This document shows positions 10,160 to 18,975 of a stretch of 64,000 nucleotides of DNA, one piece after another. The DNA comes from Candidatus Cryptobacteroides choladohippi (lineage in GTDB: Bacteria; Bacteroidota; Bacteroidia; Bacteroidales; UBA932), in contig JAGHSF010000044.1 in NCBI GenBank assembly GCA_018065985.1, forward strand, positions 1 through 64,000, written 5' to 3'. The position numbers and the translations under genes are program-made. The notes below the pieces were generated by a model, which was not told the origin of the DNA, searched no databases, and worked only from the letters and a program-made list of their open reading frames with translations. Positions within the stretch are counted from its first letter, which is position 1, and the number at the start of each line of letters is the position of its first letter.

Positions 10160-13111
10160 TTATTGTGCTGTTTGTAGTTTCTGCACCGCCGCCTGATATA
10201 CCCTGGCATTCACGAAGTTCTGGAAATCAGGGTTAGCGAAGTAATTCTGGACGAACTCGGTCTTCTCCTCGAGCATGGAGGCTACAATGTTTATGATGTC
10301 GTCGTTGAAGGTAATCTGTGATGCCTGCTTGTCACCGTTGCGGACAGCGTTGGCGAAGTCCTCGCTGTTAGAGATTCGCTCTGGCAGCTCCTCAATCTGT
10401 CGCTGCACCTCGTCACGGTTCTTCCACTCAATACCGCCGAATAGGTCATTGAAATCCTTGACAATGTTGGAAAGGAGGTCCATCTCAGGCTTAACGATGA
10501 CTCCACCCTGACCCACCGGCACTGGCTTGACCTCGGTGTTGGTATTCTCCAGTACGATGGCACGCTCTTCCTCCTTCACGATACGGTACTTGTCGAAGTC
10601 GATGTCCTCTAGAAGTCCCTGTGTGAAATCATCGGACTTGAGCTTCGGCAACTTCTTCACGAGAAGGGAGTAGAAGATGTACTGCTTCTCCCAGTCTGTG
10701 CTCTCGAAAGGCATGATAGCGGAGAAGTATGGATAGCAGCGGTTGTAGTTCTTGATTGCACTCTTCGCCTTCACTTTCTCCTCGTCCTCCAGTTCTGTCT
10801 TGAAACGGGAAACCACAGAATCCAGGATAGAGTCAATCTTCGGACGGTCTTCATCTACACCGGAGAGCTTGAGTTCCACTACCTGGTCTACGTTGTCCTG
10901 TGTGTAGAAGTTGAATGCCTCTATCGCTTCAGTCAGGTCGTTAAGCTTGTTGATGTCAGATTCGCCGTCAAGTAGTGTCGTCTTGTAGTATCTCTGGAAC
11001 GCCATACGAATCTGCTCAGGGTCATTGGCGAAATCGAGTACGAAGGTGTCCTGCTTCTTCGGATGACAGCGGTTGAGACGTGAGAGTGTCTGAACAGCCT
11101 TGACATCAGTAATGAGTTTGTCCACGTAAATGGTGTGGAGCAGCGGCTGGTCGTAACCGGTCTGGAACTTGTCAGCCACAATGAGGAAGCGGTAAGGGTC
11201 ATGCTCGACACGTGCCTCGATCTCAGATGAAGGGAATCCGTTGAGCATGCTTTCCGTCACCACCTGCCCGTCAATCTCCTTGTCGGTGAATGCCACAATT
11301 GCCTTGTATGGAGAGTTACGCTCCTCCAGCATACGTGAGATGACCTTGTAGAACTCGATGGCACGCTCGATAGATGATGTGATGACCATTGCACGAGCAC
11401 GACCACCTATCTTCATGTAGACCTTCTTGCAAAAATGGTCCACAATGATTTCAGCCTTCTTCTCTATGGTTTCCGGTTGAGCCTCCACGAAAGCACGAAT
11501 CTTACCCTGCGAGCGTTTCTTGTCGTACTGCGGATCATCTTCGATAGCCTTCAGCACACGATAGTATGAGCTGTATGGTGTATAGTATCTCAGGACATCA
11601 AGGATAAAGCCCTCCTCGATAGCCTGCTTCATTGTGTACTCATGGAAAGGAGCGAAGCTTACAGCACCATCAGGAAGAACTGTTTTCTCACCGAACATCT
11701 CCAGGGTCTTGTTCTTTGGAGTGGCCGTGAACCCGTAGTAGTTCGCATTCTTGGCCATCTTCCTTCCCTTGAGAATCCTGTGGATCTTGTCCTCGGTATC
11801 CTCCGGCTCACCATCTTCATTAAGGATTGCGGCGTTACCTGATATGCTGGTGGCGAGATTGGCAGACAGTGAACCGCTCTGGCTTGAATGCACCTCGTCG
11901 ATGAGTATGGCGAATCGCTTATCCTTGAGTGAACCACCAATCTCGTCAAGGATGAAACTGAACTTGAAGATGGTGGATATGATGATCTTCTTGCCACCCT
12001 GAAGCATCTCCCTGAGTGAGTTGGAATCGTCAGCCCAACCCACGAGATTTGAGAGGCGCTTGAAGGCGTTGATGTTGTCGCGTATCTGACGGTCAAGGTT
12101 CACACGGTCGGTGACAACTATGATGGAGTCGAAGAACGGCTGCTGGTTGTTCTGAAGGAGAGTGACGAGCTGGTATGCAAGCCAGGTGATGGTGTTGGAC
12201 TTGCCTGAACCTGCGCTGTGCTGAATCAGGAAGCGACGACCTATCTCAGAGTCCTTGGTGGTCTGAAGGAGAGAGCGTACGGCATCAAGCTGATGGTATC
12301 GAGGCCAGATTACACGCTCCTTGGTCTTATGAGTCTTGTTGTCCTCAGTCACGATCACCTGTGCGAAGTTCTCTATGATATTGGAGAGGACAGGCTTTGT
12401 GAGGATCTCCTTCCAGAGATATGAAGTCATGGTGTCCCCAGGAACAACCGGATTGCCTGCACCACCGTTCACACCACGATTGAATGGAAGGAACCATGAG
12501 TCCTTGCCGTTGAGCTCAGTACACATCCAGACCTGGCAATCATCCACGGCGAAATGTACGGCGCAGCGTTTCTTCTGAAGGAGCAATTCCTTTGGGTCGC
12601 GGTCAGTACGATACTGGGCAATGGCGTTCTCGTAGGTCTGGCCGGTGTAGTTGTTCTTGAGTTCTATGGTGGCGAGAGGGAGACCGTTGATGAAGACCAC
12701 GACATCTATCTCGTTGGTATTCATCTTGGAGTACATCACCTGACGGATCACACCGAAGATGTTCTGCTCGTATGCGACCTTTGCTGAAGGATTGAGTTTC
12801 GACGGTACAGGATAGTACATGTCGAAGGTCTGGCCGTTGAACTTGTATCCCTTTCGAAGAACATCCGTCACTCCGCGCTTGGTGATCTCATCCTTGAGCC
12901 TGGTGAAGAACTTGAGGCGCTCAGACGGTGACTTGAAGCACATCGAGTGCTCAACCTTCTGCGGCTGAGTCTCGGTAACGAACCTCTCCACCCACGAATC
13001 CACGAGGGCGAAATCTCGGTTGTATGCATGTGGCATCTCCTGCTCGTAGCCGTTGAGGTCACGGAGCCAGTCCACAATGATTTTCTCCAATCCGGTTTCT
13101 GATGTATCCAT
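10160..13111 (-). CDS. hsdR: Type I restriction endonuclease subunit R
   Basis: The 983-residue protein is full length for HsdR. The N-terminal nuclease domain shows EIDVVVFINGLPLATIELKN near 135-155, the D...ExK signature of the PD-(D/E)XK fold. The translocase has Walker A HSAGSGKSNT near 295, a DEVHSS motif II and the GFTATP motif III, then a second RecA domain with QTLSRLNR. It cleaves DNA remotely after ATP-driven translocation, in complex with HsdM and HsdS. It is the last core gene of the leftward operon and is separated from hsdS by two small accessory genes. All key motifs are intact, so an active enzyme is likely. Confidence 0.95.
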   Translation of the reverse strand: MDTSETGLEKIIVDWLRDLNGYEQEMPHAYNRDFALVDSWVERFVTETQPQKVEHSMCFKSPSERLKFFTRLKDEITKRGVTDVLRKGYKFNGQTFDMYYPVPSKLNPSAKVAYEQNIFGVIRQVMYSKMNTNEIDVVVFINGLPLATIELKNNYTGQTYENAIAQYRTDRDPKELLLQKKRCAVHFAVDDCQVWMCTELNGKDSWFLPFNRGVNGGAGNPVVPGDTMTSYLWKEILTKPVLSNIIENFAQVIVTEDNKTHKTKERVIWPRYHQLDAVRSLLQTTKDSEIGRRFLIQHSAGSGKSNTITWLAYQLVTLLQNNQQPFFDSIIVVTDRVNLDRQIRDNINAFKRLSNLVGWADDSNSLREMLQGGKKIIISTIFKFSFILDEIGGSLKDKRFAILIDEVHSSQSGSLSANLATSISGNAAILNEDGEPEDTEDKIHRILKGRKMAKNANYYGFTATPKNKTLEMFGEKTVLPDGAVSFAPFHEYTMKQAIEEGFILDVLRYYTPYSSYYRVLKAIEDDPQYDKKRSQGKIRAFVEAQPETIEKKAEIIVDHFCKKVYMKIGGRARAMVITSSIERAIEFYKVISRMLEERNSPYKAIVAFTDKEIDGQVVTESMLNGFPSSEIEARVEHDPYRFLIVADKFQTGYDQPLLHTIYVDKLITDVKAVQTLSRLNRCHPKKQDTFVLDFANDPEQIRMAFQRYYKTTLLDGESDINKLNDLTEAIEAFNFYTQDNVDQVVELKLSGVDEDRPKIDSILDSVVSRFKTELEDEEKVKAKSAIKNYNRCYPYFSAIMPFESTDWEKQYIFYSLLVKKLPKLKSDDFTQGLLEDIDFDKYRIVKEEERAIVLENTNTEVKPVPVGQGGVIVKPEMDLLSNIVKDFNDLFGGIEWKNRDEVQRQIEELPERISNSEDFANAVRNGDKQASQITFNDDIINIVASMLEEKTEFVQNYFANPDFQNFVNARVYQAAVQKLQTAQ

Positions 13112-13126
13112 ATGGCAATTATTAAC

Positions 13127-13516
13127 TTAATCCTCGGATCCTGTAGAAGGGTCTAAACTCTCTGACTCTTTCTTTATTGTGTCTATTACGGCTTGAACTG
13201 AGGACTCTCCGGTATTTTTACAAATCTGAATGATTGCCTTTAAAAGAAGAAATGTGGAAATAATATCGACAATAATAAACATTGCCTTCCAAACAGCCCC
13301 TTCTAAACCAAGACTTTTATTAAAAGTAGAAGATATCAGTGCGGCTGTGCAGGAAACCACAACTCCTAATGGAGTCATCCAGTCCTTTTTTTTAAGGGAA
13401 TCCTCATGCCTAATTAAAGTCAACTCTAACTTGTCTCTGGTTGTAATTATCAAATCCGATTTTGTGGAATCAATTACGGATTTATATGCCTCGGTATCAT
13501 ATGATATTTGTCCCAT
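13127..13516 (-). CDS. Two-helix membrane protein within the restriction operon
   Basis: The protein has about 129 residues from the ATG at 13516; a GTG at 13543 would extend it by 9 residues and overlap the preceding gene by 26 nt. It has two hydrophobic segments (LGVVVSCTAALISS and AMFIIVDIISTFLLLKAII) flanked by a charged N-terminal helix and an acidic C-terminal tail. No catalytic motif is visible and I do not recognise a family. It sits between the zinc-ribbon gene and hsdR with only short gaps, so it is cotranscribed with the type I system and may be a membrane accessory factor. Confidence 0.6.
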   Translation of the reverse strand: MGQISYDTEAYKSVIDSTKSDLIITTRDKLELTLIRHEDSLKKKDWMTPLGVVVSCTAALISSTFNKSLGLEGAVWKAMFIIVDIISTFLLLKAIIQICKNTGESSVQAVIDTIKKESESLDPSTGSED

Positions 13517-13517
13517 A

Positions 13518-13820
13518 TTACTCGGATTTTGGTTCTGTTTCACTCTTGACTACTTCGGTACTGTTTCCCTCCTTTTTTGTAAACAAGCCGAGAAGGCCGA
13601 CAGAATGAAAACTTATATGCCCGCATTGTTCGCATGCGATAGCTACTAATGGCATAGTATGCCCTCCAAATTTAATCTCACCTAAACGGTCTTGAAGTGA
13701 ATTGGTGATGTACCCATCTACCAAAATAAAATGGTCATGATGGCACATGGGGCATTGTAAACTAGGGACTTTGGACTGAATGGCTGAGATTATTCTCGCT
13801 TTTTCTGAATCTGTTAACAT
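13518..13820 (-). CDS. Zinc-ribbon protein within the restriction operon
   Basis: This 100-residue protein carries CPMC near residue 23 and CEQC near 64, a zinc ribbon with a ~38-residue insert between the knuckles, followed by a Ser/Glu/Lys-rich tail. Its overall form resembles small bacterial proteins of unknown function that place a zinc ribbon before a short hydrophobic stretch (FHSVGLLGLF). The ATG at 13820 lies directly next to the hsdS stop at 13822, so it is the fourth gene of the operon. Its function is unknown; pairing with the following membrane protein suggests the two act together. Confidence 0.6.
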   Translation of the reverse strand: MLTDSEKARIISAIQSKVPSLQCPMCHHDHFILVDGYITNSLQDRLGEIKFGGHTMPLVAIACEQCGHISFHSVGLLGLFTKKEGNSTEVVKSETEPKSE

Positions 13821-13821
13821 A

Positions 13822-15087
13822 TTATAAAATATTAATTTGTCCAGTTACAACGTCCGAAATGAGGCGTTGTTTATATTCCTTGATGCTCTCTATCTCTTTC
13901 TGAAGCTTATCTGCGAGGGCGTCTATCTTTGATACCTTCTCCTCAATGTGGGCGACGATTTTCTCCTGCTCGTCGACTGGCGGGACAGGTACTATTTTAT
14001 TATTTAACCAGTTGAAATTCAATGTGCGTTGTATACTTCCAACACCTCTTGAACTCATTTCAAATTGACCTACTATTGCTTTTGAGCGAAGAAGGTAATT
14101 AGCATATACAGGGTCATAACACTTGGGAACAGGAAATATATGGTAAGCAGGACTAATGATGCCAACAAGTTGAGATACTCCAACTGAACCTCTCCATGCT
14201 TGTTGATTGTTCATTACAAAATCCCCGACTTCAACAAGTTGGTATTTTGACAAATCCTCTGATGCCGCATGAGTCCTCTTGTCAGATTCCGCTGCGCGGA
14301 TTACACCAAGATTGAGAAACACGGAAAGAAGTTCTTCTCCATGATGTTGTTTGACGGGTTTTATTTTAAATAGCGAACCATACCGCCGAATCTGCCAATG
14401 CATTGGTACTTCAGGGAGGCATATATTATTGGTCGTTTTGAATTTGACATCATGAATGAGACCCTTTGTCACCGCGTCAGCGATCACGCGCTGCTTCATC
14501 TCCGCCAGCAGTTCCAGTTCCTTGGCCTTGTTCTCCAACAACTGGTCTATCTTGCCACACTTGTCGTCGAGGTATGATACGATTGCTTGTTGCTCGGAAA
14601 GAGGAGGTACAGGAAGCCATTGACGGGAGAATGTATCAAAGCGGAAATCGGAAGACCTTTCTCTTATCCCTCGGTATAATGACAGAATAAAGCCATTCCA
14701 TCCCATGAGCCTAAGAATATGAGCGTAATAGTGATTATCAGTCTTATTGGTTTTTGGCGTACATACGCTTAATACTGGTGTTCCCATGCCATCAGAGTCA
14801 GACACGCCGGAAGAACCAGCAAATGCGTCCATCTGATGAATTACAAGATCGCCCTTACAGATATGTTGATAGTTGCTATAATCTGTAGCTTCTGTGAATC
14901 CAGTTGTTCGTCTATTCTTTCGTAGCGTTACTTCTCCATCTCTGAAGCAGGTTACAATCTCATCGCCGGGCAGTGTCGGTCGCTGCTCCTTCTTGAAAAG
15001 ATTTTTTGCGCGCAAGCTCTCCCAGTGGCCAGGCATCTCTCCAAGCCACTGGATGTTTGTTGCAGAATATGAATCGTACTTCTTCAT
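13822..15087 (-). CDS. hsdS: Type I restriction-modification specificity subunit S
   Basis: HsdS selects the bipartite DNA target for methylation and cleavage. The protein shows two target recognition domains, each ending in the typical VPPLSEQQAIVSYLD and VPPVDEQEKIVAHIE segments that lead into the conserved spacer helices. I chose the ATG at 15087 (MKKYDSYS), 2 nt after the hsdM stop; an in-frame GTG at 15111 would overlap hsdM by 22 nt and add residues not typical for the family. Length is about 421 residues, normal for HsdS. I saw no second hsdS, no inverted copy and no recombinase, so there is no sign of phase variation by inversion. Confidence 0.93.
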   Translation of the reverse strand: MKKYDSYSATNIQWLGEMPGHWESLRAKNLFKKEQRPTLPGDEIVTCFRDGEVTLRKNRRTTGFTEATDYSNYQHICKGDLVIHQMDAFAGSSGVSDSDGMGTPVLSVCTPKTNKTDNHYYAHILRLMGWNGFILSLYRGIRERSSDFRFDTFSRQWLPVPPLSEQQAIVSYLDDKCGKIDQLLENKAKELELLAEMKQRVIADAVTKGLIHDVKFKTTNNICLPEVPMHWQIRRYGSLFKIKPVKQHHGEELLSVFLNLGVIRAAESDKRTHAASEDLSKYQLVEVGDFVMNNQQAWRGSVGVSQLVGIISPAYHIFPVPKCYDPVYANYLLRSKAIVGQFEMSSRGVGSIQRTLNFNWLNNKIVPVPPVDEQEKIVAHIEEKVSKIDALADKLQKEIESIKEYKQRLISDVVTGQINIL

Positions 15088-15089
15088 AC

Positions 15090-16916
15090 CTACTTTAGAA
15101 TCTCGTTCCACAGTCCCTGAGTTTCAGTCTCAAGAATATTGACATCATGCATGATTTCCTCAAGCGAGCGGAGCTGGACAGGCTTGTAGAAATACTTGGT
15201 AAATGAGAGCTCGTAACCGACAACCGGCTCATCGAACTGCACCTCGGGATCGTATGGCTTGACCTCGTTCTCATAGAATGCATTGATGCCGCCAGGGTAG
15301 AGTAGCGGAATCTGCTCTACCTCATTGCGGTTGGCCTTCATGACAGGCTTGCCCTTCTTGAGGATGATGTTGCCGTTGTCATCGCGCTTAGGGCGCAGTA
15401 CGGGAACCTGCCAGTAGCCGAACTCCTCGTTCTGGAATATCTTGCTCTCTGGCGTTTCCTTGAAATCCATGAGAAGCTGGAGTATCTTCCTTCGGTCATT
15501 CTCCGTGGTCTCGCAGTTCTTCTCGCCGAGGTTCTTGCGAAGAGGTGAGCATATAGCGGATGCGTCGATGAGCTGCACTTTGCCCTTGCGTCTCTCCTCC
15601 TTACGGTTGGTGACGATCCAGATATAGGTGGCAATGCCGGTATTGTAGAAGTCCTTCTCCGGCATAGCGATGATTGCCTCAAGAAGGTCGTTCTCTATGA
15701 TGTACTTCCTCAGGTTGCTCTCTCCACCACCAGCATTTCCTGTGAAGAGTGATGATCCGTTATGCACCTCGACGATACGTGTGCCGAGAGCAGTGTCCTT
15801 CATGCGGCTCACGTTGTTGGCAAGGAAGAGCATCTGACAGTCACCGATATCAGGGATGAAACTGGTTGCGCCATCAAAGAAGCGAGGGTCTGATACTTCC
15901 TTTTTATCCCCGAAGCCCCAGTTCTTGAGGTCTTCCTTCCATGGAGTACCGAATGGTGGATTGGAAATGCAGAAGTCGAATGCCTCTCCAGCATGACCGT
16001 CCTGGCTTATGGTAGAGCCGAATGCGATATACTGGTGATCTACTGTTCCTATGCGGTATGTGAACTTGTTGATGTTGCCGGATATCATGAGGTCAGCCTT
16101 ACAGGTAGCGTATGTGTCTGGCTGCAGCTCCTGTCCGAAGATAGCAGTCTTGACCTTCTTACCTTCTTCCTTGGCAATGCGTTCAATCTCTTCCTGAGCG
16201 ATGGTCAGGATGCCACCAGTTCCGCATGCTCCGTCATAGATGGTGTATGTGTTGTCGGTAATCTTGTCCTTGATTGGTTCCACCGCCAGCTGTCCAAGAA
16301 GACGAACATAGTCGCGAGGGGTAAAGTGCTCACCGGCTTCAGTCACGTTGTTTTCCTCGTTGAATTTCCTCAAGAGCTCCTCGAAGATGGTTCCCATGGT
16401 GTGGTTGTCAAGTCCAGGGAGTCGCTCTTCGCCCTTATCGTCAAGGACAGGCTTCACAGAGAGGTTGATGTTGTCGTCTGTAAACTTCTCAAGGAGCGAA
16501 CCAAGTCGTCCAGCATCGGTGAGGTTGTCCACCTGCTGACGGAGCTTGAACTTGTCGATGATATCCTGTACGTCCTGGGAGAATCCGTTGAAGTACTCGA
16601 TGGTGTTCATCTTCAAGCGCTGCGGATCGATTTCGTTCTTCAGGGTCTTCATGGTGAAGGCGGATGTGTTATAGAACGGGTATCCTGTTACCTGAGTGAG
16701 GAACGGAGTGTAGTCTGTCAGATGATTCTTGTCGCAGAACTCCTTCTTTGCGAGAGCTGCCTGCTTGGTCGGTTCAAGGAGAACATCGATACGGCGGAGC
16801 ACCATGAACGGGAGTATGATCTTCTTGTATTCACCTTTCTCGAATGCATGTACGAGGACATCATTTGCGATGTTCCAGATAAAAGAGAATAGGTGTCCGT
16901 ATTGCGCGTTATTCAT
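15090..16916 (-). CDS. hsdM: Type I restriction-modification DNA methyltransferase subunit M
   Basis: The 608-residue protein begins with an HsdM N-terminal helical domain and continues into an N6-adenine methyltransferase: YDGACGTGGIL near 229 is motif I (SAM binding) and NPPFG near 320 is the catalytic motif IV. It transfers a methyl group from SAM to adenine in the sequence chosen by HsdS. The C-terminal ~100 residues carry the part that usually contacts HsdS. The start at 16916 is 4 nt after the HTH regulator gene ends, making hsdM the second gene of the operon. Confidence 0.95.
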   Translation of the reverse strand: MNNAQYGHLFSFIWNIANDVLVHAFEKGEYKKIILPFMVLRRIDVLLEPTKQAALAKKEFCDKNHLTDYTPFLTQVTGYPFYNTSAFTMKTLKNEIDPQRLKMNTIEYFNGFSQDVQDIIDKFKLRQQVDNLTDAGRLGSLLEKFTDDNINLSVKPVLDDKGEERLPGLDNHTMGTIFEELLRKFNEENNVTEAGEHFTPRDYVRLLGQLAVEPIKDKITDNTYTIYDGACGTGGILTIAQEEIERIAKEEGKKVKTAIFGQELQPDTYATCKADLMISGNINKFTYRIGTVDHQYIAFGSTISQDGHAGEAFDFCISNPPFGTPWKEDLKNWGFGDKKEVSDPRFFDGATSFIPDIGDCQMLFLANNVSRMKDTALGTRIVEVHNGSSLFTGNAGGGESNLRKYIIENDLLEAIIAMPEKDFYNTGIATYIWIVTNRKEERRKGKVQLIDASAICSPLRKNLGEKNCETTENDRRKILQLLMDFKETPESKIFQNEEFGYWQVPVLRPKRDDNGNIILKKGKPVMKANRNEVEQIPLLYPGGINAFYENEVKPYDPEVQFDEPVVGYELSFTKYFYKPVQLRSLEEIMHDVNILETETQGLWNEILK

Positions 16917-16920
16917 AAAT

Positions 16921-17136
16921 CTATTCCTTTGCTTGTGAATTAAGGAGGTCTTTTACATCCATGTCAAGGACGGATGCAATTTCAAACAACTGTTCCACTG
17001 AAGGTTGTATGGTATTAGAAGCCCAACGTGAAACTGTGGACTCCGATTTTCCTAATTGTGCAGCCAACCATTTTGAGGTGATACGACGCTCCACAAGAGC
17101 GACCTTTAGACGGTTGAGCGTAACTGTCTCTGCCAT
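16921..17136 (-). CDS. XRE-type HTH regulator of the restriction operon
   Basis: The 71-residue protein is almost entirely a helix-turn-helix of the Cro/C1 class: TSKWLAAQLGKSESTVSRWA is the recognition unit, followed by the helices around PSVEQLFEIASVL. It is first in the leftward operon, 4 nt before hsdM, as expected of a controller protein that times methylase and nuclease expression or represses the operon. The inverted AATTGC half-sites 65-90 nt upstream are good candidates for its operator. Confidence 0.85.
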   Translation of the reverse strand: MAETVTLNRLKVALVERRITSKWLAAQLGKSESTVSRWASNTIQPSVEQLFEIASVLDMDVKDLLNSQAKE

Positions 17137-17200
17137 GTGCTTATATTTTGATTGTAGGTAGCTTGCTTATCTCATGTAAAGATAAGGAAATAATAGACAA

Positions 17201-17226
17201 AATTGCATATTATGGCAATTAATTGC
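17201..17226 (-). promoter_or_regulatory. Candidate operator of the HTH regulator
   Basis: Three AATTGC half-sites lie together: AATTGC at 17201-17206, its complement GCAATT at 17215-17220, and AATTGC at 17221-17226. The last two form a perfect 12-bp palindrome GCAATTAATTGC. The position, 65-90 nt upstream of the regulator start, fits autoregulation of the operon. No convincing TAnnTTTG element was found on this strand. Confidence 0.35.
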
Positions 17227-17236
17227 ACAATAATAA

Positions 17237-17260
17237 AGACTGCCAAACAAATGACAGTCT
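17237..17260 (-). terminator. Hairpin terminator of the orphan gene fragment
   Basis: AGACTG (17237-17242) and CAGTCT (17255-17260) form a 6-bp stem. Read leftward the stem is followed by CTTTATTATT, a U-rich run. It lies just downstream of the stop codon of the leftward reading-frame fragment at 17302. Confidence 0.4.
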
Positions 17261-17301
17261 CTATTTCATTTATGTATTTTGGAGCCTAAAAATAAATCCC
17301 C

Positions 17302-17442
17302 TCAAAACCCCTCACTCGCCCCAATCGCATCGAGCTCCTTCCCTCTGAACTCAAAAGCAAAGGTCTCGTCGCATAGATCGTAGATTCTACGACCTTCCTG
17401 GCAGTTCCATGCCGTAAATGTTGAGACTTTCGAAAAATTACA
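17302..17442 (-). pseudogene. Orphan 3' fragment of an unrecognised gene
   Basis: A leftward frame of about 45 codons without a start codon ends in EFRGKELDAIGASEGF and a TGA at 17302-17304, and is followed at the right distance by a terminator-like hairpin. The residue composition (RRIYDLCDETFAFEF) looks like real protein. I do not recognise the family. It lies exactly where the AT-rich island meets the GC-richer chromosome, so it may be what remains of the gene present before, or used for, integration. The 15-bp palindrome TCGTAGATTCTACGA at 17378-17392 falls inside it. Confidence 0.25.
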
Positions 17443-17451
17443 TTATCTTTG
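17420..17451 (+). promoter_or_regulatory. Bacteroidota-type promoter
   Basis: The -7 element TATCTTTG at 17444-17451 matches TAnnTTTG exactly, with GTTG at 17420-17423 as the -33 element 20 nt upstream. It drives the lipoprotein gene that starts at 17470. Confidence 0.6.
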
Positions 17452-17469
17452 GATTAATCAGCAAAAAAT

Positions 17470-18003
17470 ATGGATATGAAAAGCATTTGGAAGATTATTG
17501 CAGCCATCGCTATTGTCGGCGGACTCGCTGCATGCAAAAAGGACGGTCCTCAGGATCAGTCAGAGAATTATTTTACCATTGGCGACAAGACTTATCAAAT
17601 TGCACAGGCAGCCGGATATCTGGAAGTCGAGGATCAGGCTGGATATGATTTCTTCCTGACATCTAACCCTGCACTGAAAATTACCGGGATGCTTATGAAT
17701 CCCGATGACTATAAGAAGTCGCTGTATATCGACGTTCCGTCAGAAAAGATAGGCGAGACCCTGACAATCGGCGAGGATGACTTCGATGGAAGTGGCTGGG
17801 ATTTCTATTTCTATTCCATTGACGAAGAAGGAGTCTGGTACGGTTCAAGTGACTATTCAAATTTCTCCTCAGGCTATTTCGAGTCCAGCCTCACAGGTAC
17901 CACCCTTAAAATGAAGTGGGATCTGGTCCATAATGGTGTAAAGATGACCGGGCAGTACTCGGGTCCCGTCGCCATGAAAGACTTTTATATCGTCAACGAC
18001 TGA
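17470..18003 (+). CDS. Hypothetical lipoprotein
   Basis: This 177-residue protein starts with a lipoprotein signal peptide (hydrophobic stretch, then GGLAAC, Cys22 as the lipidated residue), followed by an acidic spacer. The mature part is rich in Asp, Gly and aromatic residues in alternating beta-strand pattern, with no catalytic motif. Small beta-rich lipoproteins like this are common on the Bacteroidales cell surface. A consensus promoter lies 19 nt upstream and a hairpin terminator 27 nt downstream, so the gene is probably monocistronic. I do not recognise a family. Confidence 0.75.
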   Translation: MDMKSIWKIIAAIAIVGGLAACKKDGPQDQSENYFTIGDKTYQIAQAAGYLEVEDQAGYDFFLTSNPALKITGMLMNPDDYKKSLYIDVPSEKIGETLTIGEDDFDGSGWDFYFYSIDEEGVWYGSSDYSNFSSGYFESSLTGTTLKMKWDLVHNGVKMTGQYSGPVAMKDFYIVND

Positions 18004-18029
18004 TATTGAATCGGCATCTTCGATTTTTG

Positions 18030-18059
18030 CCCCAGTGTTTACCCAACATCTGGGGTTTT
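18030..18059 (+). terminator. Rho-independent terminator
   Basis: CCCCAG (18030-18035) pairs with CTGGGG (18050-18055) and is followed by TTTTC. It ends the rightward lipoprotein transcript and lies just before the convergent exporter gene. Confidence 0.65.
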
Positions 18060-18082
18060 CTTATTCGATGCCGCCTGTGAGA

Positions 18083-18811
18083 TCACGCAAGCAGCGCCAC
18101 TATGCCGGCAACGCCAATGAAGATATAGACCACCTTCCTGAGCGTGCTGACGCTGAGCCTGTCGTAGACCTTGCTGCCGAACAGAAGCCCCAACAGCACT
18201 GCGGCCACGCCCATGAGCCATGTCCTGACCACTGCCGTAGTGAGGAATCCGTTACCGGCCCTGTAGAAGGTCATGGCGATATTCCCCACGATGAAGTACC
18301 ACTGCGTGAGCGCCATGTACTCCTCCTTCCTGTCGGTGCATGAGATGAAGTACAGCACGGCCGGCGGCCCCTGCATCCCGAAGAGTCCTCCCATGAGTCC
18401 CGACACGGTGCCCATGCCGATCTGGACCGGCACCGTAGGCTTCATCTTCACCTTGCCGTTCAGCAGGCAGAAGTACGCGGCAACAAGAATCAGTATCCCG
18501 CCGAGAACGTGTTTGAGGGTCTGGCTGTCGATGTGTGCGACCATCCTGACCGCGAAGAAGGAAACCGCCAGGAACGTCAGCAGGATGCCGGCGAGCTTCC
18601 GCCATGGCAGGAACCTGAACATGCGTATTCCGGTGCCGAGGGAGCAGACTATAGCAAGCATGCCCGAGAGGGCAGTGGCCTCGCCGTAGCTGGGCATCAC
18701 GAACGGTGCCACGGTCATGAAGACGATGCCGAACCCGAATCCCGTCACCCTCTGTATGGAGCTTGCCAGGAAGGCGAAGAAGACGACAAGTACTATTGCT
18801 CCGATGCTCAT
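18083..18811 (-). CDS. TauE/SafE-family anion exporter
   Basis: The protein has about 242 residues with seven to eight hydrophobic segments and the family signature FGFGIVF in the first repeat and GGLFGMQGPP in the second, the paired pore motifs of TauE/SafE permeases that move sulfite, sulfonates or other organic anions across the inner membrane. I chose the ATG at 18811 because AGGAGG lies 8 nt before it; the frame is open further upstream, but those residues are not membrane-like. The substrate cannot be read from the sequence and there is no sulfur-metabolism gene beside it. Confidence 0.8.
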   Translation of the reverse strand: MSIGAIVLVVFFAFLASSIQRVTGFGFGIVFMTVAPFVMPSYGEATALSGMLAIVCSLGTGIRMFRFLPWRKLAGILLTFLAVSFFAVRMVAHIDSQTLKHVLGGILILVAAYFCLLNGKVKMKPTVPVQIGMGTVSGLMGGLFGMQGPPAVLYFISCTDRKEEYMALTQWYFIVGNIAMTFYRAGNGFLTTAVVRTWLMGVAAVLLGLLFGSKVYDRLSVSTLRKVVYIFIGVAGIVALLA

Positions 18812-18975
18812 CGCCCAGCCCTCCTGATACCAGTTGCGCTCGACAGTGTCCCATAGGCAACGGCTGCATCCGCCGCCGTGAGGATCAACCGGCAGAGGAT
18901 GAGGAGCGTTCCTGTTATGATGACTTCGTAGTTCACTTGTTTTCAGCAAAGATACGCCTTTTTGCCGGATAGTGA

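Noticed and set aside
15993..16892. Long rightward frame (299 codons) across hsdM
   Set aside because: It is antisense to hsdM, whose catalytic motifs are clear. The protein has no recognisable domain and the frame stays open only because of codon bias on the other strand.
17378..17392. TCGTAGATTCTACGA palindrome as an operator or recombination site
   Set aside because: It lies inside a protein-like frame fragment and no second copy was noticed; 7-bp arms are weak evidence alone.
18812..18949. Longer N-terminus of the TauE-like exporter
   Set aside because: The added residues are polar and Cys/His-rich with no family similarity, and a strong AGGAGG stands before the internal ATG at 18811.
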